Positions 18,450-27,409 of a stretch of DNA of 64,000 bases are shown here, one piece after another. Both the position numbers and the translations under genes were made by a program. The stretch comes from an uncultured Poribacteria bacterium (GTDB taxonomy: Bacteria; Poribacteria; WGA-4E; WGA-3G). The DNA lies in the NCBI GenBank assembly GCA_958295855.1, contig OY282383.1:626481-690480 (forward strand). Direction: 5' to 3'. Within the stretch, counting starts at the first letter, position 1; each line of letters opens with the position of its first letter. Under the pieces are notes generated by a model. It was not told the origin of the DNA. It saw nothing but the letters and a program-made list of their open reading frames with translations, and did not search any database.

Positions 18450-20501
18450 CTATTTTGCTGCCTCACTTTTCCGCAAGGAATGTTGAAATGCTGCCAGTTG
18501 CGTCAAGTGCCAATTAGCATCCTCCAACGCTTCATAAACAACGCCCCCTTCAACATTCGTAGGCATTGGAAGCCCCAATAGGTAGCAGAGCGTTGGGGCA
18601 ACATCAACAACGCGCACTTGCCTTTGAAGCGCAATCCCTTTCCGAACGCCTGCCCCTGACAGAATAAAAGTAGAGTGCTGTCCACCGATGCCGAAACTCA
18701 CGGATGGCAACTGCTTGCCGTGTGCGCCGTCAAACTCTGGCCGTAGTGCATAGACAACATCGCCAACGAGGGCACCGTGTAGGTTCAACATCTCTGCGTC
18801 TGCCCGCGTCACGGCTAAGGTAAACGGATGCCGCCCCGTTTCTGCATCGCGATAGGTATGCAAGGCTGCAATAATTTCACGTTGCGTTGCTTCGTACTCC
18901 TCGGGGGCGACAATGCCATCCGGTTCACGTCCCGCTAGGTTAATGAAAATATGCACCAAACCGACGTTCACCGCGCGCGTCTTCGTCCAGTCTATTGCCC
19001 CGCTTGCATCCCTCACAATGAATCCGGTTTCTTCCAGCACCTTTTCGATATCCACGGCGCGAAATTGGTTAGGGGTTCCGCCATGGTCGGCACATAAGAG
19101 GACAACCGTGTCGTCATCTGCACATTCTACCACACGTCCAATCATCCGGTCTACGGATTCATAAGTGCGCCGCAAGCCCTCACGGCATCGGTGGATAGTT
19201 TCCGGTGCTGCACCACTCACCTCATCCGCTTGGCTGAGGAAGAAGTGGCTGGCATAGTCGGGGGCGTGGGTTTCTACCATGAGGACATCCCAATCGTTGC
19301 CACTTGCGAGGTGCGTTGCTACATCTGCGAGGCGTTGGTGGTGATAATCTAACAACTCAAAATAGGTATTGTCGTCCAGTTGCCCAAGTGCATCGCGGGC
19401 CGGGTTTTGAAGAAACGAACCGATTTCCGTGTCAATTGTGGTAGCAACCGTATCAGGCACCGTATAGCCGGCTCGCGGCCAAATCTGAGGGACAAACAGT
19501 TCAAAAGCATCGGCTGTGGGCGTGAGGGTGACAAGTTTCATCCGGACGTATCCTTCGACCTCGGTAGCATTAATTTCAAAGGTATCCAACCACCACTCGC
19601 TCCACTCGCCGACACCCAGGTCGGCAACGACATCGTCTCCGGACCGGCTCCTGCAGATGCGGACCCGGTCGTAGCCGTTATCTCCGGAGGCGTAAATCAA
19701 TCCATAAAACGGTTTCGCAACGACAGTGGGTGGGGTTTGTAACCCCGATTTTTTGCGGCGTATTTCGCCCATAAGCGACGTGCATTCGGAAGCCTCGGTC
19801 TGGGAGTAAACCGAAGCCATCACATCTTCTCTGCCGCGTGCCAAAGGTTGGATAGTGAGTTCAACCTCTCGCACCGGTTTTTTGGAATCCGGCACGGCGC
19901 ATGGGAGGGTTCCCTCGCCGTTCTCAACGGGTTCAATAGTCACTGGATCTATATGTTGAATCTTCTGCAACGCGCTTGGATCCAGTGTCTCCGGGTCGCG
20001 TTGCCCCCCGATAGGGCGGGGTGCCCATTTCCCTGCGACAAAGAGGTGATATCCCGCAATTTGATGGTGATTTGAGACACCGGGCCCCGTGCCCTCCACC
20101 TGAATGCCCGTTTTCACAGTGGGTGGCCAAGACATTTCCCACTTCACCAAAATCGGTTTTCCACCAACCCGTTCTACGAGATTCCAGAGGTATTCGGATT
20201 GACACAAGCCTGTGTTAATGCCCCACACTGTTTTATCAAGGCGTTCCCCCACAGCACGAATGTTAAAATCCATAACCTGGTGGGTGCCGGGCCACGAACC
20301 GGTGGCAAGCGCAGTCCAGCCTGGCGGAGTCAGCGTTGGAAAAACACCGAGCATCGGCCGATATACCCCCGTGCGGAGTAATTTTGCCATGTTCGGGGTG
20401 TGTCCCCAATCAATCATGTTTTTCACCAGTTCCATGCTCGCCCCATCCATACCGATAATAATCGCCCGTTTTGCGGGTGCAAGTCGCGTTCGTTTTTCCA
20501 T
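18450..20501 (-). CDS. Alkaline-phosphatase-superfamily phosphodiesterase (type I PDE/nucleotide pyrophosphatase-like)
   Basis: 683 residues. Metal-dependent hydrolase of the AlkP fold; substrate unknown. Seen: AIIIGMDGASMELV (metal Asp), the catalytic-threonine region FPTLTPPGWTALATGSWPGTH, HAPDYASHF, and VVLLCADHGGTP with the second metal site. No signal peptide from this start. ATG 20501 has a perfect AAAGGAG seven bases upstream. Its gene begins 11 bp after the polX-like stop, so the two are co-transcribed. A family F repeat (about 19763-19795) lies in frame and encodes CTSLMGEIRRKK. Confidence 0.85.
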   Translation of the reverse strand: MEKRTRLAPAKRAIIIGMDGASMELVKNMIDWGHTPNMAKLLRTGVYRPMLGVFPTLTPPGWTALATGSWPGTHQVMDFNIRAVGERLDKTVWGINTGLCQSEYLWNLVERVGGKPILVKWEMSWPPTVKTGIQVEGTGPGVSNHHQIAGYHLFVAGKWAPRPIGGQRDPETLDPSALQKIQHIDPVTIEPVENGEGTLPCAVPDSKKPVREVELTIQPLARGREDVMASVYSQTEASECTSLMGEIRRKKSGLQTPPTVVAKPFYGLIYASGDNGYDRVRICRSRSGDDVVADLGVGEWSEWWLDTFEINATEVEGYVRMKLVTLTPTADAFELFVPQIWPRAGYTVPDTVATTIDTEIGSFLQNPARDALGQLDDNTYFELLDYHHQRLADVATHLASGNDWDVLMVETHAPDYASHFFLSQADEVSGAAPETIHRCREGLRRTYESVDRMIGRVVECADDDTVVLLCADHGGTPNQFRAVDIEKVLEETGFIVRDASGAIDWTKTRAVNVGLVHIFINLAGREPDGIVAPEEYEATQREIIAALHTYRDAETGRHPFTLAVTRADAEMLNLHGALVGDVVYALRPEFDGAHGKQLPSVSFGIGGQHSTFILSGAGVRKGIALQRQVRVVDVAPTLCYLLGLPMPTNVEGGVVYEALEDANWHLTQLAAFQHSLRKSEAAK
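19763..19795. repeat. Family F repeat inside the phosphodiesterase gene
   Basis: GCGTATTTCGCCCATAAGCGACGTGCAT, same as intergenic copies at 28340, 56457 and 63672 and the copy in polX (22345-22372). In frame here. Confidence 0.85.
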
Positions 20502-20512
20502 AATAACTCCTT

Positions 20513-22549
20513 TTAGTAGCGTGGTGTCGGGGTTACAAACCCTTCCCACATGTCGCGTAATTTTTCCAAGGGGTACGTATTGATGACATCCGCTTTCGTT
20601 AACCACCCACGCCGGGCAACATTCACTCCATATTGACGGTGTGCGAGTTGGGCGATAGCATGTGCATCCGTATTGACTGCTAATCGTACTCCCGCGCGTT
20701 TTGCCTTACGCACAAATTCAGGGCCCAGGTCCAATCGACTCGGCGAACCGTTGATTTCCAAAACTGTGTTATTTTCTGCTGCGGCTTCGATGATTTCATC
20801 AACGTTGAGCGGGTACATCGGTCTTCGTCCAAGCAACCTGCCAGTCGGATGTCCGATAATCTTGGCAAACGGATTCTCGATAGCGCGAATCATCCGCCGC
20901 GTCATCTCCGCCTCCGTTAGTGAAAAATGGCTGTGGACGCTTGCTACAACAATATCCAGTTGTGCTAAAATCTCTTCCGGAAAATCTAGCCTGCCATCTT
21001 TCCGAATATCTACCTCAGAACCAGCGAGAAGCGTGATACCCTCGATGTCTGCATCGAGTTCACGCACCTGTTTTACCTGCTCTAACAACCGTTGCTGATG
21101 CAACCCGTTGGCAACGGTAGAGGAGACAGAATGATCGGTGATAGCAAAGTACTCAAGCCCCTGTGCTTTTGCTGCTTCTACCATATCCCGGAGCGTATTT
21201 CGCCCGTCACTCCAGTCTGTGTGGGCGTGCAAGTCGCCTCGCATATCTCCGAACTCAACAAGCGAGGGGAGCCTGCCTTCGCGTGCTGCCGTAACGGTAT
21301 CTGCGTCCTGTCGAAGTTCTGGTGGGATATAGGGCAACCCCAGCTTCTGATAAATTTCCGTTTCAGTGTTTCCGTGTATGAATTCCGAGCGCGAGGGGCT
21401 TTGATGGTTGCTTTCTTGGTGGCTTTTAGGTTTTTGGCTCAGCACTGGCAGCGTAAACATCTTAGCTTCACTTTGTGCTTCCCGCCCGCCCGTTTCCTCT
21501 GAATCGGAAGAATCGCAGAGCGCGGCAAGGTGTTCATCGGTTGCGGTTGTTAGGAAGAGGGTTGCCTCGTACTCGGCGGCAGCGCACAGATAGATAGATA
21601 CTAGAAAATCCCGGTCAACGGAGAATTGAATTGCCGAAGCAGTGTGGGCTTCCTCTCTTGTCGCTTTAAGGATATTACCCCTGCAAAGCAGGGGCAAATA
21701 CAATGCGCTTTGACTGTGTTCAAAACTGGGTGTCATCGGGGTTTCAAACCTCTCCCCCAGTAATTTTGTTTGTGAAAGGCGTTCAAGGAGTGATTCTCGG
21801 AGCATGTCTATCTCGCCGCTGCATTCAACAACCAGTTCAAGGCTGTGACAAACCTCTTCATGCCTGCGGAAGTCTCCTGTAAATTCGTAGCGTTTTATTG
21901 CGCGCTTGGAAAGCTCGTCTATAGGGGCAGCAGTGGTGGATTGGGTTGTGAACTGTGCTAAGATGTCGGAAATCTGTTGCACAATCGGCAAAATTCTCCA
22001 CAGCGGACGTGTTCCCTTTTGTGCCATGTGAAATTGCAAGCCTTCTGCTATCATTTGGAGCGTTTTTCGCCCGATGCCCTTCCTACCTTTAAGCTGCCCG
22101 CTATTCAGTGCTACCTGGAGGTCTTCCGTGTTCCGTATGTCGAGTTCCCGATAGAATCTACCTGCAGTCTTCACACCAATCCCGCGGATTGCTAACAGTT
22201 CAAGCACCTCCGTGCCCATTTCTGTTGTAAGTTCATCATAGAATCTGCAGCGTCCCGTTTCCAGCATTTCAACTGTCTTAGCTACAATAGCCTTGCCGAT
22301 GCCGGGGATGGCACGGAACTGTTCTATTGTAATTATGTTTTGCGGCGTATTTCGCCCATAAGCGACGTGCATTTTTGGTGTTTTTTCGTCATTCCTTATA
22401 TTTTGGTTAGACACATCAAGTTCACCTGTTAGTTCATCAATTATATCCGCTGCCCGCTCGTAAATCCGTGCGCGGAATGCATCGTCCCCGCGGATTTGCA
22501 GGAGCCCTCCGATGGCTCTGAACACAGTACTTATGTCCCTATTTGTCAT
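20513..22549 (-). CDS. PolX-like protein: HhH region and PHP domain, degenerate polymerase core
   Basis: 678 residues; bacterial PolX is usually about 570. N-terminal family X 8-kDa/HhH part (FRARIYERAADIIDEL, IPGIGKAIVAKTVEML, IRGIGVKTAGRFYREL) and a C-terminal PHP phosphoesterase (GDLHAHTDWSDGRNT, EYFAITDHS, LAGSEVDI, INGSPSRLDL). The middle is abnormal: where active PolX has GSxRRG..GDIDxL, this has TGDFRRHEEVCHSLELVVEC, with no DxD. DNA synthesis is therefore unlikely, while the PHP nuclease site looks complete. Family A (21670-21701, reads YLPLLCRGNILK) and family F (22345-22372, reads MHVAYGRNTPQN) repeats lie in frame. Start 22549 chosen for GGAGAAAAAA before MTNRDIS; 22561 is possible. 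Confidence 0.8.
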   Translation of the reverse strand: MTNRDISTVFRAIGGLLQIRGDDAFRARIYERAADIIDELTGELDVSNQNIRNDEKTPKMHVAYGRNTPQNIITIEQFRAIPGIGKAIVAKTVEMLETGRCRFYDELTTEMGTEVLELLAIRGIGVKTAGRFYRELDIRNTEDLQVALNSGQLKGRKGIGRKTLQMIAEGLQFHMAQKGTRPLWRILPIVQQISDILAQFTTQSTTAAPIDELSKRAIKRYEFTGDFRRHEEVCHSLELVVECSGEIDMLRESLLERLSQTKLLGERFETPMTPSFEHSQSALYLPLLCRGNILKATREEAHTASAIQFSVDRDFLVSIYLCAAAEYEATLFLTTATDEHLAALCDSSDSEETGGREAQSEAKMFTLPVLSQKPKSHQESNHQSPSRSEFIHGNTETEIYQKLGLPYIPPELRQDADTVTAAREGRLPSLVEFGDMRGDLHAHTDWSDGRNTLRDMVEAAKAQGLEYFAITDHSVSSTVANGLHQQRLLEQVKQVRELDADIEGITLLAGSEVDIRKDGRLDFPEEILAQLDIVVASVHSHFSLTEAEMTRRMIRAIENPFAKIIGHPTGRLLGRRPMYPLNVDEIIEAAAENNTVLEINGSPSRLDLGPEFVRKAKRAGVRLAVNTDAHAIAQLAHRQYGVNVARRGWLTKADVINTYPLEKLRDMWEGFVTPTPRY

Positions 22550-22567
22550 TTTTTTCTCCATTCCTTC

Positions 22568-22677
22568 CGTAGAGGTAGTGCCTTGTGCCTACCCTTGCGT
22601 CTACTCACACAAGGTAAATCTCGTCAGAGGTTTGTGCGGCATAAGGTATCGGGATTTACAAACCCATCCGACCGCCG
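22568..22677. repeat. Family C repeat and fragments between ftsX and polX-like genes
   Basis: Family C at 22568-22596, then AATCTCGTCAGAGGTTTGTGCGGC and a GGTATCGGGATTTACAAACC fragment. No gene. Confidence 0.7.
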
Positions 22678-23526
22678 CTACACGAATTTCCGTTGCGCGG
22701 AAAAGGCAGCGACAAGCCCTATCCCTATTCCGCCGACGACAACCAAGATAGGTTGATGGATAGTTAGAAATCTGAGTGTGCCCATTTGAGATTTGAATAG
22801 CTGAAACAGGCCGTAGAAACAGGCAAGCCCACACAACGGTCCAATTCCTCCGAGGAAAATCCCATGGATAAGGAAGGGCGTACGGAGATAACGGGGGCCC
22901 GCGCCTAGTAATTTCATGAGTGCTATTTCTTCGTTACGTGCGGCGGCCGTTTTCCCAAGGGCGTATCGGATAATGCCCCAGATGGCTACAATTGCTAACC
23001 CGATTCCTATAAAAGTTGTGCGCTCCGAATCGCGTAACAGATCGTTCACCAAGCCCTGTCCTGTCAGCGACACGTCCTCAATTTCGTTGTAGGCTTTAAT
23101 ATCCAAAGCGATCTGTTCTAACGTTTTACGCGTTACAGATTCTTCCGCCACATAAATGTCGAGAGATGCTGGGAAGGGATTTACGCCTGAAAACCCATCC
23201 TTAATCAGGCGGCTTAGGTCCCTAAATTGGGTTTTCCCGCGTTCGAGAACTTCCGCCTTTGAGGCGTAATTTACAGCAAGAATCTGTCTGTTCTTTTCAA
23301 TCTGGTTCCCCAACGTTCTGCCCTTTGACTCGTTCACCGTATCTTTTAGAAATGCTACGAGAGTTGGCCCGTCCTTATCCAATGCCAATTGTTGTGAAAT
23401 GAACGAGTGGTTAAGCAATAACGTCGTTAGCAGGGTGGTGGTAAATGCGAGTACGAGAAGTATCATCAGGTTTAAGGATCCCGCATTTGTGATATGAGAG
23501 AAGGCGTTTTCAAGGTGGTAGCGCAT
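22678..23526 (-). CDS. ftsX: Cell-division protein FtsX
   Basis: 282 residues, inner-membrane partner of FtsE. One N-terminal membrane segment (LNLMILLVLAFTTTLLTTLLL), an extracytoplasmic domain (about 45-160), then three membrane segments with the cytoplasmic loop RNEEIALMKLLGAGPRYLRTPFLIHG that is diagnostic of FtsX. It normally regulates peptidoglycan hydrolases at the septum. Unlike most bacteria, where ftsE and ftsX overlap, a 457-bp repeat block separates ftsE (upstream) from ftsX. The start ATG (23526) overlaps a family B leader ORF that ends in TGA shortly inside ftsX, which suggests translational coupling. Confidence 0.88.
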   Translation of the reverse strand: MRYHLENAFSHITNAGSLNLMILLVLAFTTTLLTTLLLNHSFISQQLALDKDGPTLVAFLKDTVNESKGRTLGNQIEKNRQILAVNYASKAEVLERGKTQFRDLSRLIKDGFSGVNPFPASLDIYVAEESVTRKTLEQIALDIKAYNEIEDVSLTGQGLVNDLLRDSERTTFIGIGLAIVAIWGIIRYALGKTAAARNEEIALMKLLGAGPRYLRTPFLIHGIFLGGIGPLCGLACFYGLFQLFKSQMGTLRFLTIHQPILVVVGGIGIGLVAAFSAQRKFV

Positions 23527-23680
23527 TTTTTCGACTTTTTAACAATTCGGTTTCTGCTCGGTTTTGTCCAGGGGGCATGTTGCCCCTGCAAAGCAGGGGT
23601 ATTATACCAGTGTCCAAAACCTGTTTTCGACCCATTTCTAGAATTTTCCCTCCTATCGAACTAGGCAACAACAAAAGATC
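23527..23680 (-). repeat. Family B head with family A palindrome, before ftsX
   Basis: Read on the minus strand: GGAGGGAAAATTCTAGAAATG, then an ORF (..QVLDTGIIPLLCRGNMPPGQNRAETELLK in pieces) that is out of frame with ftsX and stops 19 bases inside it. The palindrome is at about 23571-23608. Confidence 0.85.
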
Positions 23681-23983
23681 AGAAATCTCCGACGAGATCT
23701 GTCACAACGTCACAACTACAACAGAAACCACTCGAACTAGGCAACAACAAAAGATCAGAAATCTCCGACGAGATCTGCCACAACGTCACAACTACAACAG
23801 AAACCACTCGAACTAGGCAACAACAAAAAATCAGAAATCTCCGACGAGATCTGCCACAACATCACAACTACAACAGAAACCACTCGAACTAGGCAACAAC
23901 AAAAGATCAGAAATCTCCGACGAGATCTGCCACAACGTCACAACTACAACAGAAACCACTCGAACTAGGCAACAACAAAAAGA
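23681..23983 (-). repeat. Four tandem 76-bp copies of the family B tail
   Basis: Units begin at 23681, 23757, 23833 and 23909, exactly 76 bp apart. Each reads AGAAATCTCCGACGAGAT.. to GGCAACAACAAAA. A partial fifth tail end precedes them (23657-23675). They differ at only a few bases. The last runs directly into the ftsE stop codon. There are no spacers, so it is not a CRISPR. Confidence 0.95.
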
Positions 23984-24631
23984 TCAACGAATCGCACCAT
24001 CTTTAAGCTCAATAATCCGCTTATTGCTTTTTTTGGCGAGTTCCCGGTCGCTTGTTGCGACGAAGATAGTCATTCCCTGAAAGTTAAGCGCATCCAGAAT
24101 TGCCATCATCTCAGAGGAGAGGTGTGCGTCTAAACCTTCTGTGGGAGCATCTGCCAGCAGTAGCAAGGGTTTATTGATAATAGCTCTTGCGACAGCAATC
24201 CGTCTGCGTTCGTTGCCAGATATTTCTGTAGGGCGCGCAGCCCGATGGTGAGTGAGTGCCATCTGATGCAGAAGCTGAGCGACATTTTCTTTAACCGCCT
24301 GAGGTTTCTCACCTATCAGTTTCTGCGGAAGTGCAATATTTTCCTGAACTGTCTTATCGGATAACAACTTGAGATCTTGAAAAACAATCCCTATCTTCTG
24401 CCGAAAATAAGGCAGGCGAACCTTGTTCAGCTCGTCAAGCGGTTGCCCCACCACACTCAGATGGCCCTCTAGTGGCACTAAATCCCCGTATAACAACCGT
24501 AAGAGCGTTGTCTTCCCAGAGCCGCTTGAACCGACCAGGAATACGAACTCTCCGCGTTCCACACGGAAACTCACTTTCTCAAGTACACTAAATTCATCAT
24601 AACTGAAGCTAACCTGATGTACTTGAATCAT
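23984..24631 (-). CDS. ftsE: Cell-division ATP-binding protein FtsE, atypical Walker B
   Basis: 215 residues, ABC ATPase that pairs with FtsX. Walker A GSSGSGKTT (about 36-44), Q-loop region FQDLKLLSDKTVQENI, signature ISGNERRRIAVARAI in place of LSGGEQQR, Walker B LLLLADAPTEGLDAHL. The glutamate after the Walker B aspartate (ADEPT in almost all FtsE) is alanine here, codon GCT on the minus strand near 24150. This is the catalytic base in ABC ATPases, so hydrolysis should be weak or absent unless the nearby Glu of PTEGLD substitutes. The ATG at 24631 overlaps (ATGA) the stop of a family B leader ORF ending AETQLLKK. Confidence 0.88.
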   Translation of the reverse strand: MIQVHQVSFSYDEFSVLEKVSFRVERGEFVFLVGSSGSGKTTLLRLLYGDLVPLEGHLSVVGQPLDELNKVRLPYFRQKIGIVFQDLKLLSDKTVQENIALPQKLIGEKPQAVKENVAQLLHQMALTHHRAARPTEISGNERRRIAVARAIINKPLLLLADAPTEGLDAHLSSEMMAILDALNFQGMTIFVATSDRELAKKSNKRIIELKDGAIR

Positions 24632-24739
24632 TTTTTTAATAATTGGGTTTCTGCTCGGTTTTGTCCATGTGGCATCGGTTTCCCCTGCAAAGCAGGGGTA
24701 AATACCTTTATGTCACAACTACAACCAAAACCATTCAAA
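24632..24739 (-). repeat. Short family B copy with family A palindrome between topA and ftsE
   Basis: Head AATAATTGGGTTTCTGCTCGG (24636-24665), palindrome (24671-24706) and tail CAAACTAGGCAACATT to 24750. The tail overlaps the topA stop. The middle of the composite (SD and ATG) is missing here. Confidence 0.85.
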
Positions 24740-27028
24740 CTAGGCAACATTGGTATAGCCGCATTTTTGAGAGGTGCAAGCGCGGGATGTCGTTGCTGGT
24801 TCACTGCCACTCGTTTTCCTTGTTTTCTCAACGAGGAACGGTGCATGACACTCTGGACAGGGTTCAGGAATAGGCTTGTCCCATGTCGCAAATTTGCACT
24901 TCGGATAGTTGCTACACCCGTAAAAGACTTTTCCACGGCGGCTTCGGCGTTCACCAAGGTAACCGTTGCAGTCCGCCTCTGGGCAGTCAATTCCCATCGG
25001 CACCGGCTTTGCATTTTTGCATTTTGGGTATCCACTACATGATAAAAACCGAGCCCCACTGCGGCTCATCTTGATAACCATCGGTTTACTGCATTTTTCA
25101 CACACGTAGTCTGTCTGTTCCGGTTCAGCAGATGCAGTTTCATCCGGGTTCAAGCGTTTAACGTTCTGACATTCCGGATAGTTTGTGCAACCGAGGAACC
25201 TGCCATATTTGCCCCACTTTACCACCATGTTGCCCCCACACTTGTCGCACTTCTCATCTGATTCTGTTTCCATCGCCTTTCGTGCTTCATACATCTTATC
25301 CGGGGCTTCTTGTAGTGCGGTTTGGAACGGCGGATAGAACTCTCCTAACGTATGTGTCCACTTCACCTTGTCTTCGGCGATGGTATCCAGTTGCGCCTCC
25401 ATCTTTGCTGTGAACTCAACGTCAACGATGTTGGGAAATCCGTGAACAAGGAGTTGGTTGACGAGCCTCCCGACATCTGTAGGCATGAGGCGCCCCCTAT
25501 CTTTGGTGACATAGCCCCGGTCTTGAATAGTTGAGAGGATTGTTGCGTACGTACTCGGTCTGCCGATTTCTTTCGCTTCTAACGCCTTGACAAGTGTTGC
25601 CTCATTGTAACGCGGTGGTGGTTGCGTAAAGTGTTGTTTGGGGATGAGCTTGCGTAGATGAAGGGTATCCCCTTCCTTTACCTCCGGCAGATTGCTGTTC
25701 TCTTCATTGGCTTGGTTTTCGTCAAGGGCGGTGTCGTCTTTACCTTCCATATACATAAGCATGAACCCCTTGAACTTGATAACGGAGCCGGTGGCGCGGA
25801 AAAGGTAGGTACCTGCTTTAATGTCGAGAGTTGTTGCGTCGAAAATAGCAGGCTTCATTTGACTCGCTATAAACCGCTTCCAGATTAGCTCGTAGAGGCG
25901 ATATTGTTCATCGTTCAGGTTCTGTTTCAGTGATGCTGGTGCTCGCAACGGTACAGTCGGCCGGATTGCCTCGTGTGCGTCTTGCGCCCCCTTTTTGCTC
26001 CGATAGCGAACAGCCCGGGCAGGCAGATATTCCTTACCGTACGTTGCTTTGATATATTCTCGCGCGGTCCCAAGGGCTTCCTCGGCAATGCGTGTCGAAT
26101 CGGTACGCATATATGTGATAAGCCCTACGGAACCTTCTCCGCCAAGCTCTAAGCCTTCGTAGAGTTGTTGGGCAATGCGCATTGTTCTTTTCGCCGTAAA
26201 TCTCAGTTTCCGAGCCGCCTCCTGTTGTAGCGTACTCGTGATAAAAGGTGGTACCGGCCTCTGTTTTCGCTCCCGTTTTTGAACCTTTTCAACCAGGTAT
26301 GTTTGTAGTTGTGCGTCTGCAGCGAGTTCGTTGGCGCGGGCTTCGTCAATCCGAAATCCGTAGTTATGAATCTCCCCTTTTTTCCTCCCAATTTTATGTA
26401 ATTTTGCGAGGAAGGGGTGTTCCACTTTCATCGGGCTCAGCGTTGCAGTGAGCGTCCAATATTCTTCCGGTTTAAACGCCTCAATTTCTGCCTCACGTTC
26501 GCATATAAGGCGCACTGCAACCGATTGAACCCTGCCGGCACTCAATCCAGGTTTAACGCTGCGCCACAAAATCGGGCTAATCTGATACCCGACGAGTCTG
26601 TCTAGTACGCGCCGCGCTTGTTGTGCGTCAACGAGTGCCATGTCAATCTGAGTTGGATTTTGAATCGCCTCTAAAATTGCACCTTTGGTGACTTCGTTGT
26701 AGGTTATCCTGTGAATGGGTTTCTTGGCTTTCTTCAATTCCTCAGCGAGGTGCCAACAGATAGCTTCGCCTTCCCGATCCGGATCTGCGGCAAGGTAGAT
26801 GGTGTCTACCTTACGAGCCTCGGTTTCAAGGGCTTTCAGCACCTTCCCTTTCCCGCGGATAAGTACGTATTTCGGCGTGAAGGCATTCTCAATATCGACA
26901 CCGAGTTCTTTTTTCGGCAGGTCGCGGATGTGCCCAACGGAGGATTCAACAATGTAATCCCTCCCTAATATCTTTTTGATGGTTTTCGCTTTCGCCGGCG
27001 ATTCAACAACGACGAGTGATTTTGGCAT
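24740..27028 (-). CDS. topA: DNA topoisomerase I
   Basis: 762 residues, type IA topoisomerase relaxing negative supercoils. N-terminal Toprim (MPKSLVVVESPAKAKTIKKIL; later YLAADPDREGEAICWHL), active-site tyrosine in GLITYMRTDSTRI near residue 307, and three or four C-terminal zinc ribbons (CDKCGGNM..CTNYPEC, CEKCSKPM..CSGYPKC, CPEADCNG..CSNYPKC, CPECHAPF..CTSQKC). Length is normal. The last residues, NVA and the TAG, are read from the family B tail (GTTGCCTAG), so the repeat has replaced the natural end. ATG 27028 follows TAGGAATAAAAT. Confidence 0.95.
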   Translation of the reverse strand: MPKSLVVVESPAKAKTIKKILGRDYIVESSVGHIRDLPKKELGVDIENAFTPKYVLIRGKGKVLKALETEARKVDTIYLAADPDREGEAICWHLAEELKKAKKPIHRITYNEVTKGAILEAIQNPTQIDMALVDAQQARRVLDRLVGYQISPILWRSVKPGLSAGRVQSVAVRLICEREAEIEAFKPEEYWTLTATLSPMKVEHPFLAKLHKIGRKKGEIHNYGFRIDEARANELAADAQLQTYLVEKVQKRERKQRPVPPFITSTLQQEAARKLRFTAKRTMRIAQQLYEGLELGGEGSVGLITYMRTDSTRIAEEALGTAREYIKATYGKEYLPARAVRYRSKKGAQDAHEAIRPTVPLRAPASLKQNLNDEQYRLYELIWKRFIASQMKPAIFDATTLDIKAGTYLFRATGSVIKFKGFMLMYMEGKDDTALDENQANEENSNLPEVKEGDTLHLRKLIPKQHFTQPPPRYNEATLVKALEAKEIGRPSTYATILSTIQDRGYVTKDRGRLMPTDVGRLVNQLLVHGFPNIVDVEFTAKMEAQLDTIAEDKVKWTHTLGEFYPPFQTALQEAPDKMYEARKAMETESDEKCDKCGGNMVVKWGKYGRFLGCTNYPECQNVKRLNPDETASAEPEQTDYVCEKCSKPMVIKMSRSGARFLSCSGYPKCKNAKPVPMGIDCPEADCNGYLGERRSRRGKVFYGCSNYPKCKFATWDKPIPEPCPECHAPFLVEKTRKTSGSEPATTSRACTSQKCGYTNVA

Positions 27029-27409
27029 ATTTTATTCCTATTTTGATTAATGCAAGCGGGTTTTGATCTCTGCCCAGCTCAAAGCCTCGTACAGAAATTT
27101 ATAGATACACCTTAATATTAACGCTTAATTTTGCTAAAAGCTACATGAAATTAATTGCATCAGAAATCTCCGCCGAGATTTTTGCGGCTAAGGGTATTTA
27201 CCCCGCTTTGCGGGGAAACCGATACCACCCTCGCCCAAGTTGTGAGTGACTAGCGAACAACTTTTTTATTTCTTACTTATGCGACGTGCATTCCACATGT
27301 TGTATCGGTTTCCCCTTCTTCGCAGGGTAAATACCTTTATGTCACAACTACAACCAAAACCATTCAAACTAGCCAACAACAAAAAAATGGGTAAATGGTT
27401 TGAGTGCAT
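27029..27409. repeat. Repeat-filled gap between accD and topA
   Basis: No gene. Contains ATCAGAAATCTCCGCCGAGATTTTTGCGGC (27159-27187), palindrome 27189-27226, a family E copy (27241-27278), a diverged palindrome with a TTC loop (27304-27336) and a family B tail (27338-27387). Confidence 0.8.

Noticed and set aside
23681..23983. Possible CRISPR array (regular 76-bp repeats)
   Set aside because: Units are contiguous with no unique spacers, no cas genes are nearby, and the unit is a dispersed repeat found all over the window.
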